Source: CAZONU01 sp965370045 (lineage in GTDB: Bacteria > Planctomycetota > SZUA-567 > JAKLDR01). Taken from it: a stretch of 17,730 nucleotides of DNA. The DNA is taken from positions 1 through 17,730 of the forward strand of contig CBDUSI010000092.1 in NCBI GenBank assembly GCA_965370045.1. The letters are read 5' to 3'. The notes below the pieces were generated by a model. That model searched no databases and was not told the DNA's origin. It worked only from the letters and a program-made list of their open reading frames with translations. Numbering within the stretch: the stretch's first letter is position 1; the number at the start of each line of letters is the position of its first letter. Both the position numbers and the translations under genes were made by a program. Shown here one piece after another: positions 1 to 6,294 of this stretch.

Positions 1-2
1 AG

Positions 3-206
3 CACCGCAGCACCACCTACGGCGACGGCTCCTACCGGCTGGGCGGGTACTACGAGCACTACAAGCGCTATGCCCAGGCCCTGGAGTGCTACAAGGAGGT
101 CGGGGCCAAGTACCCCAAGCACTGGGCCAACCGCGCGCGCAGAGAGCGGCCCTCGCGCATCCAGGAGTGCATCTTCCGCTGCACCAAGGCCTTGGGAGGG
201 CGCTGA
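3..206 (+). CDS. 3' end of a gene with a TPR-like tail (partial)
   Basis: The frame is open from the left edge to a TGA at 204-206, giving the last 67 residues of a protein whose start lies outside the window. The residues around 15-40 of the fragment (YYEHYKRYAQALECYKEVG) have the spacing of a tetratricopeptide repeat helix pair: aromatic and Ala positions, then ALE-CY, then a Pro after the second helix. A basic, Cys-containing tail follows. TPR-like tails usually mediate protein-protein contacts, but the rest of the protein is not visible, so no function is assigned. A strong intrinsic terminator follows 27 bp later, so the gene is transcriptionally separate from the ribosomal cluster. Codon use is GC-rich like the rest of the window. 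Confidence 0.6.
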   Translation, partial: HRSTTYGDGSYRLGGYYEHYKRYAQALECYKEVGAKYPKHWANRARRERPSRIQECIFRCTKALGGR

Positions 207-233
207 TCCGACCGGCCCACATACACGCAGCTC

Positions 234-276
234 AAGGAGGGGGCTCGCCGGACGCGCGGCGGCCCCCTTCTTATTG
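234..276 (+). terminator. Intrinsic terminator of the upstream gene
   Basis: A long hairpin: 234-244 (AAGGAGGGGGC) pairs with 262-272 (GCCCCCTTCTT) with one G-T pair. An inner stem CGCCG (246-250) pairs with CGGCG (257-261) around a six-base loop. The 3' arm runs into TTCTTATT. It lies just after the stop at 206 and before the cluster promoter, as expected of a terminator separating two transcription units. A smaller hairpin, GGCCC/GGGCC at 282-295, follows without a T tract. Confidence 0.8.
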
Positions 277-303
277 CGTTTGGCCCCTTTGGGCCCGATG
301 CAC

Positions 304-330
304 TTGACACTTGCCGCTTCATATGATAAT
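304..330 (+). promoter_or_regulatory. Sigma-70-type promoter of the ribosomal protein cluster
   Basis: A perfect -35 hexamer TTGACA lies at 304-309. The AT-rich stretch TATGATAATAT begins at 322 and offers GATAAT at 325-330 (15-bp spacer, 5 of 6 matches) or TAATAT at 327-332 (17-bp spacer, 4 of 6). This is the most AT-rich spot in the left part of the window. It sits between the terminator of the previous gene and rplD, leaving a 5' leader of about 175 nt. Confidence 0.75.
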
Positions 331-367
331 ATGCGCGCGCCATTGAAGTAGAGCAGCGCCGTTTGGA

Positions 368-415
368 AGAGTAGTCCCGGGGCGGCCAAGGCACCGGGGC
401 GGCGGAACTGGCTCT
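368..415 (+). promoter_or_regulatory. Structured 5' leader upstream of rplD
   Basis: In the leader RNA, TCCCGG (375-380) can pair with CCGGGG (394-399) around a 13-base loop, and AGAG (368-371) can pair with CTCT (412-415) to close a larger arm. Together with the terminator-like hairpin that follows, this gives the two-part layout of an attenuated leader. No anti-terminator pairing or known riboswitch consensus could be assigned. In other bacteria uL4 regulates the S10 leader; that this leader binds uL4 is inference. Confidence 0.35.
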
Positions 416-428
416 GATGGCAATAGTC

Positions 429-480
429 CGGCCATCCGGCGGGCGGGGGGTCTGCCCGGAGTGGCCGAGACTGTTTTTTT
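429..480 (+). terminator. Terminator-like hairpin in the rplD leader (possible attenuator)
   Basis: CGGCCATCCGG (429-439) pairs with CCGGAGTGGCCG (456-467), with G461 bulged. An alternative inner pairing is CGGGC (440-444) with GCCCG (454-458). After six bases comes a run of seven T's (474-480). The run ends 35 bp before the rplD start and lies downstream of the only evident promoter, so transcripts must pass it to reach the cluster. That position fits a leader attenuator rather than the end of a gene. Confidence 0.7.
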
Positions 481-515
481 GAGGCAATTCGGAATCCAAG
501 GCAGGATAGAGAACA

Positions 516-1139
516 ATGGAACTGCCAGTCTACAACGAAGCGGGCGAACCGGCCGGCAAGATCAAGTTCGACGAGTCCGTGCTGGGCACCAAGGTGAAGC
601 GCAGGCTCTTGCACCAGGCGGTGATCATGTACGAGGCTCGCCGCCGGTCGGGCACGGCTTCGACCAAGACCCGCGCCCAGCGGGCCGGCACTGGCAAGAA
701 GCCTTGGCGCCAGAAGGGCACCGGGCGGGCCCGGGTGGGCTCCCGGCGCAGTCCTCTGTGGCGCAAGGGCGGCGTCATCTGGGGCCCCAAGCCGCGGGAC
801 TTCGGCTACTCCATGCCCGCCAAGGCCCGACGAGAAGCCCTGCGCAGCGCCCTGCTGTCGAAGTTCAAGGAAGACCAGGTCAAGGTTATCGACAAGCTCG
901 ACTTCGAAACACCCAAGACCAGGCGAATGGTCGATGTCCTCAAGAACCTGGGCATCAAGCAGAAGTGCCTGCTGGCCGTCAAGGGCCACCAGCCTGACTT
1001 GTGGAAGAGCACCCGCAACATCCCCCGCACCGAGATCAGCCCGGTGCGCGACCTCAACGCCTACTCGGTGCTGCGCGGCGGAGAGCTGCTCTTCACCAAG
1101 GAGGCGCTGGAGAGCCTGTCGGAAGTGGTGAAGAAATGA
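516..1139 (+). CDS. rplD: 50S ribosomal protein uL4
   Basis: uL4 is a primary 23S rRNA-binding protein of the large subunit whose long loop lines the exit tunnel; in E. coli it also represses the S10 operon. The product has 207 residues, normal for the family. It shows the loop signature around residues 49-75 (AQRAGTGKKPWRQKGTGRAR), then the globular part with WGPKPRDF and KARREALRSAL. ATG at 516 is chosen because AGGA at 503-506 precedes it by nine bases and the N-terminus (MELPVYNEAGE) matches the family. It is the first gene of the cluster here, whereas rpsJ and rplC normally precede it. Its stop overlaps the start of rplW by ATGA. Confidence 0.97.
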   Translation: MELPVYNEAGEPAGKIKFDESVLGTKVKRRLLHQAVIMYEARRRSGTASTKTRAQRAGTGKKPWRQKGTGRARVGSRRSPLWRKGGVIWGPKPRDFGYSMPAKARREALRSALLSKFKEDQVKVIDKLDFETPKTRRMVDVLKNLGIKQKCLLAVKGHQPDLWKSTRNIPRTEISPVRDLNAYSVLRGGELLFTKEALESLSEVVKK

Positions 1140-1471
1140 TCGACCCTTACAAGATCGTCATCCGCCCGGTGGTCACCGAGAAGAGCTACGCGCACGCCCA
1201 CGGCACCGCCTGGCTGCGCCAGGGCAAGGGCAAGGGCAAAGGCAAGGGCGAGCCCATCCGCTGGTACTCCTTCGAGGTCGTCCCGGGAGCGAGCAAGCAC
1301 CAGATCCGCGAAGCGATCGAGAAGCTCTTTGACGTCAAGGTCACCGCGGTCAACACCTGTCAGGTGCGGCCCAAGTACCGCCGGGTGCGCTCCACGCAGG
1401 GCCTGACCAAACGCTGGAAGAAGGCCATGGTGCGGGTCTCGCCGCAGTCCAAGGCCATCGAGGGGTTCTAA
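1136..1471 (+). CDS. rplW: 50S ribosomal protein uL23 with a Gly-Lys loop
   Basis: uL23 binds 23S rRNA domain III at the tunnel exit and is the docking site for trigger factor and SRP. The 111-residue product begins MIDPYKIVIRPVVTEKSY, the family start, at an ATG overlapping the rplD stop. The core AIEKLFDVKVTAVNT and the closing region (RWKKAMVRV) are typical. Odd feature: after TAWLRQ the usual short segment is replaced by GKGKGKGKGEPIRW, encoded by a six-base tandem repeat (1223-1249), before the usual YSFEV strand. This makes the protein somewhat longer than the usual 95-100 residues. The gene is translationally coupled to rplD and followed by rplB after one base. Confidence 0.96.
   Translation: MIDPYKIVIRPVVTEKSYAHAHGTAWLRQGKGKGKGKGEPIRWYSFEVVPGASKHQIREAIEKLFDVKVTAVNTCQVRPKYRRVRSTQGLTKRWKKAMVRVSPQSKAIEGF
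1223..1249 (+). repeat. Six-base tandem repeat (GGCAAG) inside rplW
   Basis: Four in-frame GGC-AAG/AAA units plus a final GGC encode alternating Gly-Lys. One unit uses AAA instead of AAG. The repeat lies where the uL23 core strands are joined by a loop, so unit gain or loss would change only loop length. Confidence 0.85.
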
Positions 1472-1472
1472 A

Positions 1473-2306
1473 GTGCCTCCCAAGAAATACAAGCCGACTA
1501 GCAATGGCCGTCGGGGCATGATGGGCCACGACTTCTCGGAGCTCACCAAGAAGCGCCCCGAGCGCCGGTTGACCGAGGCGCTGCGCAAGACCGGCGGCCG
1601 CGACAACCACGGCCACGCGACCAACATCAACAAGGGCGGGGGCCACCGGCGGCGCTACCGCCGGATCGACTTCAAGCGCAACAAGGACGGCGTGCCCGCC
1701 AGGGTCGCGGCCATCGAGTACGACCCCAACCGCACGGCGCGCATCGCCCTCTTGTCCTACCACGACGGCGAGAAGCGCTACATCCTGGCCCCCGACGGCC
1801 TCAAGGTGGGGGCCACGCTGATGAGCGGTGCGGGGGCCGAGCCCGAGGTGGGCAACTGCCTGCCGCTGGCGGCCATGCCCCTGGGCACCATCATTCATAA
1901 CTTGGAGCTCAAGCCCGGCCGCGGCGGACAGATCGCCCGCTCGGCGGGCATCAGCGCGCGCCTGCTCGCCAAGGAGGGAGTGCGCGCCCACGTGGAGATG
2001 CCCAGCGGCGAGGTGCGCACCGTGAGCGTCGAGTGCCGGGCCACCGTGGGCCAGGTGGGCAACACCGACCACCAGAACGTGGTCATCGGCAAGGCCGGCC
2101 GCAACCGCTGGAAGGGCCGCCGCCCCCACGTGCGCGGCACCGCCAAGAACCCGGTGGACCACCCCATGGGCGGGGGCGCCGCCCGGCGGCACGGCGGGCG
2201 CCCGCCATGCTCGCGCACCGGACTGCTCTCCAAGGGCGGCCGGACCCGCAAGCCCAAGAAGTACTCCAACGCGGACATCATCCGCAAGCGCAAGCGCAAG
2301 CGGTAA
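1473..2306 (+). CDS. rplB: 50S ribosomal protein uL2
   Basis: uL2 is a primary 23S rRNA-binding protein near the peptidyl transferase centre, needed for subunit joining. The 277-residue product has family length and landmarks: GRDNHGHAT near residue 42, HRRRYRRIDFKR at 58-69, the GGQIARSAG stretch at 151-159, and NPVDHP with His230, the counterpart of E. coli His229. The usual continuation HGGGEG or MGGGEG reads MGGGAA here, so the conserved Glu is Ala. The tail is very basic (RKRKRKR). GTG at 1473 is the start; it follows the rplW stop by one base, with GAGGGG at 1460-1465 as a possible ribosome binding site. Confidence 0.97.
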   Translation: MPPKKYKPTSNGRRGMMGHDFSELTKKRPERRLTEALRKTGGRDNHGHATNINKGGGHRRRYRRIDFKRNKDGVPARVAAIEYDPNRTARIALLSYHDGEKRYILAPDGLKVGATLMSGAGAEPEVGNCLPLAAMPLGTIIHNLELKPGRGGQIARSAGISARLLAKEGVRAHVEMPSGEVRTVSVECRATVGQVGNTDHQNVVIGKAGRNRWKGRRPHVRGTAKNPVDHPMGGGAARRHGGRPPCSRTGLLSKGGRTRKPKKYSNADIIRKRKRKR

Positions 2307-2318
2307 GGGGCAGTAGAG

Positions 2319-2615
2319 ATGAGCCGATCGCTGAAGAAGGGCCCGCACGTCGACCCCAAGCTGCTCAAGAAGGTGTTGGCCCAAAAGGGTTCGAGCAACC
2401 GCGACCCGATCAAGACCTGGCGCCGGTCCTGCACCGTCGTGCCCGAGTTCGTGGGCCACAGCTTCCTGGTGCACAACGGCAACAAGTTCCTCAAGGTCTT
2501 CGTTACCGAGGACATGGTCGGTCACAAGCTCGGCGAGTTCTCGCCGACCCGCACCTTCCGCGGACACATCACCGGCGGCGGCGGCAAGCCCGAGCGCAAG
2601 CCCGAGCGCAAATAG
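2319..2615 (+). CDS. rpsS: 30S ribosomal protein uS19
   Basis: uS19 sits in the head of the small subunit next to uS13. The 98-residue product begins MSRSLKKGPHVDPKLLKK and includes IKTWRRSCTVVPEFVG and GHKLGEFSPTRTFRGH, all family hallmarks. The C-terminal tail has a short repeat (PERKPERK) after a Gly-rich stretch, a basic disordered tail as in other uS19 proteins. It lies 12 bp after rplB. Confidence 0.97.
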   Translation: MSRSLKKGPHVDPKLLKKVLAQKGSSNRDPIKTWRRSCTVVPEFVGHSFLVHNGNKFLKVFVTEDMVGHKLGEFSPTRTFRGHITGGGGKPERKPERK

Positions 2616-2632
2616 GACGGGAGAGACGATCC

Positions 2633-3025
2633 GTGGCTGAAACTGTTTACAAGGCCAGTCACCGGCGGGCGCCGGGCAGCGTCAAGAAGATTCGCCTGGT
2701 CATCGACATGATCCGCGGCAAGCGGGTGCCGGCCGCGCGCGACATCCTGCGCTACACCCCCAAGCGCGCCGCCTACTTCATCGACCGGGTCCTGCAGTCG
2801 GCCATCGCCAACGCCGAGAACAGCGCCCAGGTGGACGTCGACGATCTGGTGGTAAAGAGCGCCTGGGTCGACGAGGGCCCCACCCGCATGGGCCGCTGGA
2901 AGTACGCCGCCCACGGCCGGGTGCGGCCCATCCTCAAGCGCAGCAGCCATATTCACGTGGAACTCGCGTCCGCCCCGGAAGAGGCCCAGCCGCGCGGCCG
3001 ACGGGCCCGCAAGTCTAAGGAGTGA
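2633..3025 (+). CDS. rplV: 50S ribosomal protein uL22
   Basis: uL22 contacts all 23S rRNA domains and its beta-hairpin lines the exit tunnel near uL4. The 130-residue product begins with GTG (AETVYKASHRRAPGSVKK). It includes KIRLVIDMIRGK, the AIANAENSA helix and the hairpin region GPTRMGRWKYAAHGRVRPIL, followed by SSHIHVELA. The tail from about residue 112 is a basic, Ala/Pro/Arg-rich extension. The GTG at 2633 is chosen over upstream in-frame codons because it starts right after the rpsS stop region and a purine-rich GGGAGAG at 2619-2625 precedes it. Confidence 0.96.
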   Translation: MAETVYKASHRRAPGSVKKIRLVIDMIRGKRVPAARDILRYTPKRAAYFIDRVLQSAIANAENSAQVDVDDLVVKSAWVDEGPTRMGRWKYAAHGRVRPILKRSSHIHVELASAPEEAQPRGRRARKSKE

Positions 3026-3029
3026 AGCT

Positions 3030-3728
3030 TTGGGACAGAAGTGCCACCCCTACGGGTTCCGCGTCGGCATAACCAAGGACTGGCGCAGCCGCTGGTACGC
3101 GACCAAGAAAGAGTTCGGCAAGTGCCTGGTCGAGGACCAGCGTATCCGCCAGATGATCAAGCGCCTGCTGTGCGGGATTGACAGCCGCCGCGGCCGGGGC
3201 ACCAACGCGGGAATAGCCAACGTGGAGATCGAGCGCACCAAGAACGAGGTGCGCGTGCTGATCCACACCGCGCGCCCCGGGGTGGTCATCGGCCGAAAGG
3301 GCTCGGCCATCGACGAGCTCCGCAGCCAGGTGGAGCAACTGGTGGCGCCCAAGAAGGTGGAGATCAGCATAAAGGAGGTCACCCGGCCGGAGTGGCATGC
3401 CCAGCTGGTGGCCATGAACGTCGCCGAGCAGATCGCCCGCCGCGCCAACTACCGCCGGGCGGTCAAGCGGGCCATGGAGACCTCGGTGGCCGCCGGGGTG
3501 GGGGGCATCAAGATACAGGTCTCCGGCCGGCTGGGCGGCTCGGAGCTGGCCCGCACCTACCACGCCGGCCACGGCAAGCTGCCCCTGCAGACCCTCAGGG
3601 CGGACATCGACTACGGTTTCGTGGAGGCCCCCAGCCAGTACGGGCACATCGGCATCAAGTGTTGGGTCTACCGCGGCATGCTGCCGGATGGGAGGACGAG
3701 CCATGGCTCTGATGCCCAAACGGGTTAA
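3030..3728 (+). CDS. rpsC: 30S ribosomal protein uS3
   Basis: uS3 forms part of the mRNA entry channel. The product has 232 residues (E. coli: 233). It starts at a TTG (MGQKCHPYGFRVG, the usual N-terminus) with AAGGAG at 3017-3022 as ribosome binding site. It contains a KH domain with the GXXG loop in ARPGVVIGRKGSAIDELR, followed by the C-terminal domain with SGRLGGSELART and GIKCWVYRG. The end is short and unlike the usual basic tail (GRTSHGSDAQTG), because its last 26 bp overlap the start of rplP in another frame. Confidence 0.96.
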   Translation: MGQKCHPYGFRVGITKDWRSRWYATKKEFGKCLVEDQRIRQMIKRLLCGIDSRRGRGTNAGIANVEIERTKNEVRVLIHTARPGVVIGRKGSAIDELRSQVEQLVAPKKVEISIKEVTRPEWHAQLVAMNVAEQIARRANYRRAVKRAMETSVAAGVGGIKIQVSGRLGGSELARTYHAGHGKLPLQTLRADIDYGFVEAPSQYGHIGIKCWVYRGMLPDGRTSHGSDAQTG

Positions 3729-4122
3729 GTACCGCAAGACGCACCGCGGCCGGGTCCGGGGCCTGGCCCATCGCGGCAACCAGGTGGACTTCGGCGAGTT
3801 CGGACTGCAGGCCCTGGAGCGCGGCGTGCTTACCGCCCGGCAGATCGAGGCCTCCCGCGTGGCCATGAGCCGCAGCCTGGGCACCGCCGGCAAGTACTGG
3901 ATCCGGGTTTTCCCCCACAAGTCTTATACCGCCAAGCCGGCCGAGACCCGCCAGGGCAAGGGCAAGGGCGAGGTCGCCTACTGGGGCTGCCCGGTGCGCC
4001 CCGGCATGGTGCTCTTCGAGATCGGCGGGGTGGAGGATACCGTGGCCAAGGAGACCTTCCGGCTGCAGGCCGCCAAGCTGCCGCTGCGCGTCAAGATGAT
4101 CAAGAGGGAGGCCCTGCGGTGA
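3703..4122 (+). CDS. rplP: 50S ribosomal protein uL16
   Basis: uL16 lies next to the A-site tRNA elbow and is one of the last proteins to join the large subunit. The 139-residue product reads MALMPKRVKYRKTHRGRVRG, then FGEFGLQALE, IRVFPHKSYTAKPAE, RQGKGKGEVAYW and PGMVLFEIGG, all typical. ATG 3703 is preferred to the in-frame ATG at 3688 because GGGAGGA (3690-3696) then sits six bases upstream and the N-terminus matches the family. It overlaps the rpsC end by 26 bp and the rpmC start by four. Confidence 0.96.
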   Translation: MALMPKRVKYRKTHRGRVRGLAHRGNQVDFGEFGLQALERGVLTARQIEASRVAMSRSLGTAGKYWIRVFPHKSYTAKPAETRQGKGKGEVAYWGCPVRPGMVLFEIGGVEDTVAKETFRLQAAKLPLRVKMIKREALR

Positions 4123-4358
4123 AGGCCGGGGAACTGCGCGAGAAGAGCACCGAGGAGCTGCGCGAGAACCTGGAAGAGGCCAGGAAACGCCTCTTCTTCC
4201 AGATGAAGATGCAGCGGGCCACCGGCGAGGGGGTCAAGCCCCACGAGCCCGGCCAGCAGCGACGGGAGATCGCCCGCATCGAGACCGTGCTCCGCGAGCG
4301 CCAGCGCGCCGAGGCCGTGGCGCTGAGCGAGGCGGGCGCTGGGGAGACGGCATCATGA
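4119..4358 (+). CDS. rpmC: 50S ribosomal protein uL29
   Basis: uL29 is a small helical protein at the tunnel exit beside uL23 and a contact for chaperone and SRP. The 79-residue product starts at a GTG that overlaps the rplP stop (GTGA). It shows the two-helix pattern MKAGELREKSTEELRENL, RKRLFFQMKMQ and RREIARIETVL. It is about ten residues longer than most, owing to an Ala/Glu-rich tail. Its end overlaps the rpsQ start (ATGA), so translation is coupled on both sides. Confidence 0.94.
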   Translation: MKAGELREKSTEELRENLEEARKRLFFQMKMQRATGEGVKPHEPGQQRREIARIETVLRERQRAEAVALSEAGAGETAS

Positions 4359-4624
4359 GTACGGCCGAGCGCACCAAGCGCAAGCAGGTCACCGGGCTGG
4401 TGACCTCCGACAAGATGAACAAGACCATCACGGTGAAGGTTGACCGGCTGTTCAAGCATCCCAAGTACCGCAAGTACGTCCGGCGCAGCAGCAAGCTCTA
4501 CGCGCACGACGAGGAGAACCAGGCCGGGCTGGGCGACACCGTGGAGATCGCCGAGACCCGCCCGTTGAGCAAGCTCAAGCGCTGGCGCCTGGTCCGGGTA
4601 GTGGCCCGGGCCGAAGGCAGCTGA
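4355..4624 (+). CDS. rpsQ: 30S ribosomal protein uS17
   Basis: uS17 is a primary 16S rRNA-binding OB-fold protein. The 89-residue product contains the diagnostic GLVTSDKMNKTITVKVDR, then HPKYRKYVRRSSKLYAHDEEN, the GDTVEIAETRPLSKLKRW block and a short tail. Family length is 80-90. The start is the ATG overlapping the rpmC stop; rplN follows after 14 bp. Confidence 0.97.
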   Translation: MSTAERTKRKQVTGLVTSDKMNKTITVKVDRLFKHPKYRKYVRRSSKLYAHDEENQAGLGDTVEIAETRPLSKLKRWRLVRVVARAEGS

Positions 4625-4638
4625 CCGGATAGGGAATC

Positions 4639-5007
4639 ATGATTCAGACAGAGACCTACCTTGACGTCGCCGACAACACCGGGGCCCGCCGCGTGCAGTG
4701 CATCAAGGTGCTGGGTGGCACCCGGCGGCGCTACGCCTACGTCGGAGACATAATCGTGGTCACCGTCAAGAAGGCCAGCCCCGGCGGGGCGGTCAAGAAG
4801 GGCGAGGTCTGCCGCGGGGTGGTGGTGCGCACCCGGTATCCCATCCGCCGGGCCGACGGCTCGCTGGTGCGCTTCGACTCCAACGCCATCGTGCTGCTCG
4901 ACGCCCAGAAGAACCCGCGGGGCACGCGCATCTTCGGCCCGGTGCCCCGCGAACTGCGCACCAAGAACTACATGAAGATAGTCTCCCTGGCCTCGGAGGT
5001 GATCTGA
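4639..5007 (+). CDS. rplN: 50S ribosomal protein uL14
   Basis: uL14 lies at the subunit interface, forms an intersubunit bridge and binds the silencing factor RsfS in other bacteria. The 122-residue product has exact family length: MIQTETYLDVADNTGARRVQ, GDIIVVTVKKASPGG, the KKGEVCRGVVVRT strand, GSLVRFDSNAIVLLD and a closing FGPVPRELR with LASEVI at the end. No unusual segments. Confidence 0.98.
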   Translation: MIQTETYLDVADNTGARRVQCIKVLGGTRRRYAYVGDIIVVTVKKASPGGAVKKGEVCRGVVVRTRYPIRRADGSLVRFDSNAIVLLDAQKNPRGTRIFGPVPRELRTKNYMKIVSLASEVI

Positions 5008-5008
5008 G

Positions 5009-5437
5009 ATGGCGGCCAAGGACTTTGCGAAGGCCGGCAAGAGCAAGCGGGCGCGCGGCCGGGCCGTGACCAAGACGCTGATCCGCACGCGCGACACCGT
5101 CCAGGTGATCACCGGGCGCGACGGCGGGCGGCTGACCCCGCCCTCGGACAAGGAGCGCGAGGGGGCCCGCGCCCAGGGCAAGCGCGGCCGGGTGCGCACG
5201 GTGAACCGCTCTCGCGGGCGACTGCTGGTCGACGGGGTCAACATCGTGCACCGCCACGAGAAGCCCAATCCCCAGAAGGGCAGCCGCGGCGGACGCGTGG
5301 ACACGGAGTCCCCGGTGGCCATCAGCGCGGTGCGCCTGGTCTGTCCGGGCTGCGACCTCCCCGTGCGGGTCAAGCCCGGGCGGGACGAGAAGGGCAACTT
5401 GGTCCGGGTCTGTCGCAAGTGCGGCGAGAATTTTTAG
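5009..5437 (+). CDS. rplX: 50S ribosomal protein uL24, extended, with zinc-ribbon tail
   Basis: uL24 is an assembly initiator that binds the 5' part of 23S rRNA. The 142-residue product is longer than the usual 100-110. ATG 5009 follows GGAGGTGAT (4994-5002). The KOW strand RDTVQVITGRDGG (28-40) comes after an extra basic N-terminus of about 25 residues, and roughly 18 residues (41-58, RLTPPSDKE...) interrupt the KOW loop before KRGRVRTVN. GVNIVHRHEKPNPQKG and a CPGC...CRKC zinc ribbon (Cys112, 115, 135, 138) complete it. The stop codon TAG (5435-5437) spans the left junction of the 269-bp repeat: TA is flank and the G is the first base of the element. Confidence 0.95.
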   Translation: MAAKDFAKAGKSKRARGRAVTKTLIRTRDTVQVITGRDGGRLTPPSDKEREGARAQGKRGRVRTVNRSRGRLLVDGVNIVHRHEKPNPQKGSRGGRVDTESPVAISAVRLVCPGCDLPVRVKPGRDEKGNLVRVCRKCGENF

Positions 5438-5705
5438 CAGGCCGTTGAAAAATGGAGCGGCCGTGATTGGAGCCAGAATGGTTCAGATTCGAGGAGGGGT
5501 TCCGAAGTCGATGCCCAAGCATCGTCTTCGGGTTCTCGACGAAGGAGATGGGCCGTTATGGGCCAACCCGAAGGGCGGCGGGCGGTCCCGTCGCGCTGCT
5601 TCGTTCTCGGGATTCGCACGATGCCAGAGGCATCGCACTCACCCTCGGGCCTCGCATCGCTCGGGAGCGCCCGTCGTCACGGCGCCCCATTTTTCAACGG
5701 ACTGC
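5437..5705 (+). mobile_element. 269-bp MITE-like repeat, copy 1 (between rplX and rplE)
   Basis: This non-coding stretch recurs at 12779-13047 in the same orientation and with the same length, with about 17 differences counted by eye. Its ends are inverted repeats: 5437-5455 (GCAGGCCGTTGAAAAATGG) and 5687-5705, with one mismatch and weaker similarity further in. TA flanks both ends (5435-5436, 5706-5707), as a TA target duplication would; a 3-bp TAG duplication is an alternative reading. No transposase is present, so the element would be non-autonomous; TA duplication points to the IS630/Tc1-mariner type, but the family is not proven. Internal hairpins are CGATGC/GCATCG (5509-5524) and CGATGCC/GGCATCG (5619-5635). 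The element must be co-transcribed with the cluster. Confidence 0.85.
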
Positions 5706-5719
5706 TAGGGAGCGGGGAG

Positions 5720-6271
5720 ATGCCCAGGCTCAGAGACAGTTACCGCGAAGAAATGGTCCCCAAGCTGATGGAGCAGTTCGGCTACAAGAACCGGATGGCC
5801 GCTCCGCGCCTGCTGAAGATCTGCCTGAACAAGGGCGTGGGCATGACCCGCGAGGAGCCCAAGATGCTGGATCAGGCCATGAGCGACATGGCCCTGATCG
5901 CCGGCCAGAAGGGCGTGGTCACCAAGGCCCGCAAGTCGGTCAGTAACTTCAAGCTGCGCCGCGGTTTCAACGTGGGCTGCCGGGTCACCCTGCGCGGCGC
6001 GCGCATGTACGAGTTCATGGAGCGGCTGGTCAACGTGGCCATGCCGCGGATCCGCGATTTCCGGGGGGTCAGTCGCCAGGGCTTCGACGGCCGAGGCAAC
6101 TACAACATGGGGCTGGAGGAGCAAACCGTCTTTCCCGAGATCGACCCGGACAAGGTAGCCTACGTGCAGGGCATGCACATCACCATCGTGACCAGCGCTC
6201 AGACCGACGACGAGGGCCGGGCGCTGCTCACCGAGATGGGCATGCCCTTCAGCAGGCATCAGGAAGAGTAG
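5720..6271 (+). CDS. rplE: 50S ribosomal protein uL5
   Basis: uL5 is part of the central protuberance, binds 5S rRNA with uL18 and contacts P-site tRNA. The product has 183 residues (usual 179-180): MPRLRDSYREEMVPKLMEQF, KICLNKGVGM, the KARKSVSNFKLRRGFNVGC stretch, VTLRGARMYEF and FPEIDPDKV. ATG 5720 is chosen because the family N-terminus begins there and GGGAG (5708-5712) lies seven bases upstream; the frame stays open upstream into the repeat, but that part is not protein-like. The repeat separates it from rplX, so normal close coupling between the two genes is lost. Confidence 0.96.
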   Translation: MPRLRDSYREEMVPKLMEQFGYKNRMAAPRLLKICLNKGVGMTREEPKMLDQAMSDMALIAGQKGVVTKARKSVSNFKLRRGFNVGCRVTLRGARMYEFMERLVNVAMPRIRDFRGVSRQGFDGRGNYNMGLEEQTVFPEIDPDKVAYVQGMHITIVTSAQTDDEGRALLTEMGMPFSRHQEE

Positions 6272-6294
6272 AGGGCGAGAAGGAGGCGCGAACT

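Noticed and set aside
361..480. Possible T-box riboswitch in the rplD leader (GGAAGAGTAG near the 5' end, terminator at the 3' end).
   Set aside because: No T-box sequence (TGG-ACCGCG type) or specifier loop could be found, and ribosomal operons are not usual T-box targets.
5445..5708. An 87-codon frame inside each copy of the 269-bp repeat (also 12787-13050).
   Set aside because: The reading is an Arg/Ser-rich translation of inverted repeats and hairpins. The differences between the copies follow RNA pairing rather than codon positions, and no ribosome binding site precedes it.
5435..5708. CTAG 4-bp target duplication for the repeats.
   Set aside because: Copy 2 has CTAG on both sides, but copy 1 has TTAG on the left and CTAG on the right, so only TA (or TAG) is consistent for both.
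5558..5719. In-frame upstream extension of uL5 through the repeat, and likewise of uS4 (12809-13066).
   Set aside because: The family N-termini begin at 5720 and 13067 with proper ribosome binding sites; the added residues come from the mobile element.
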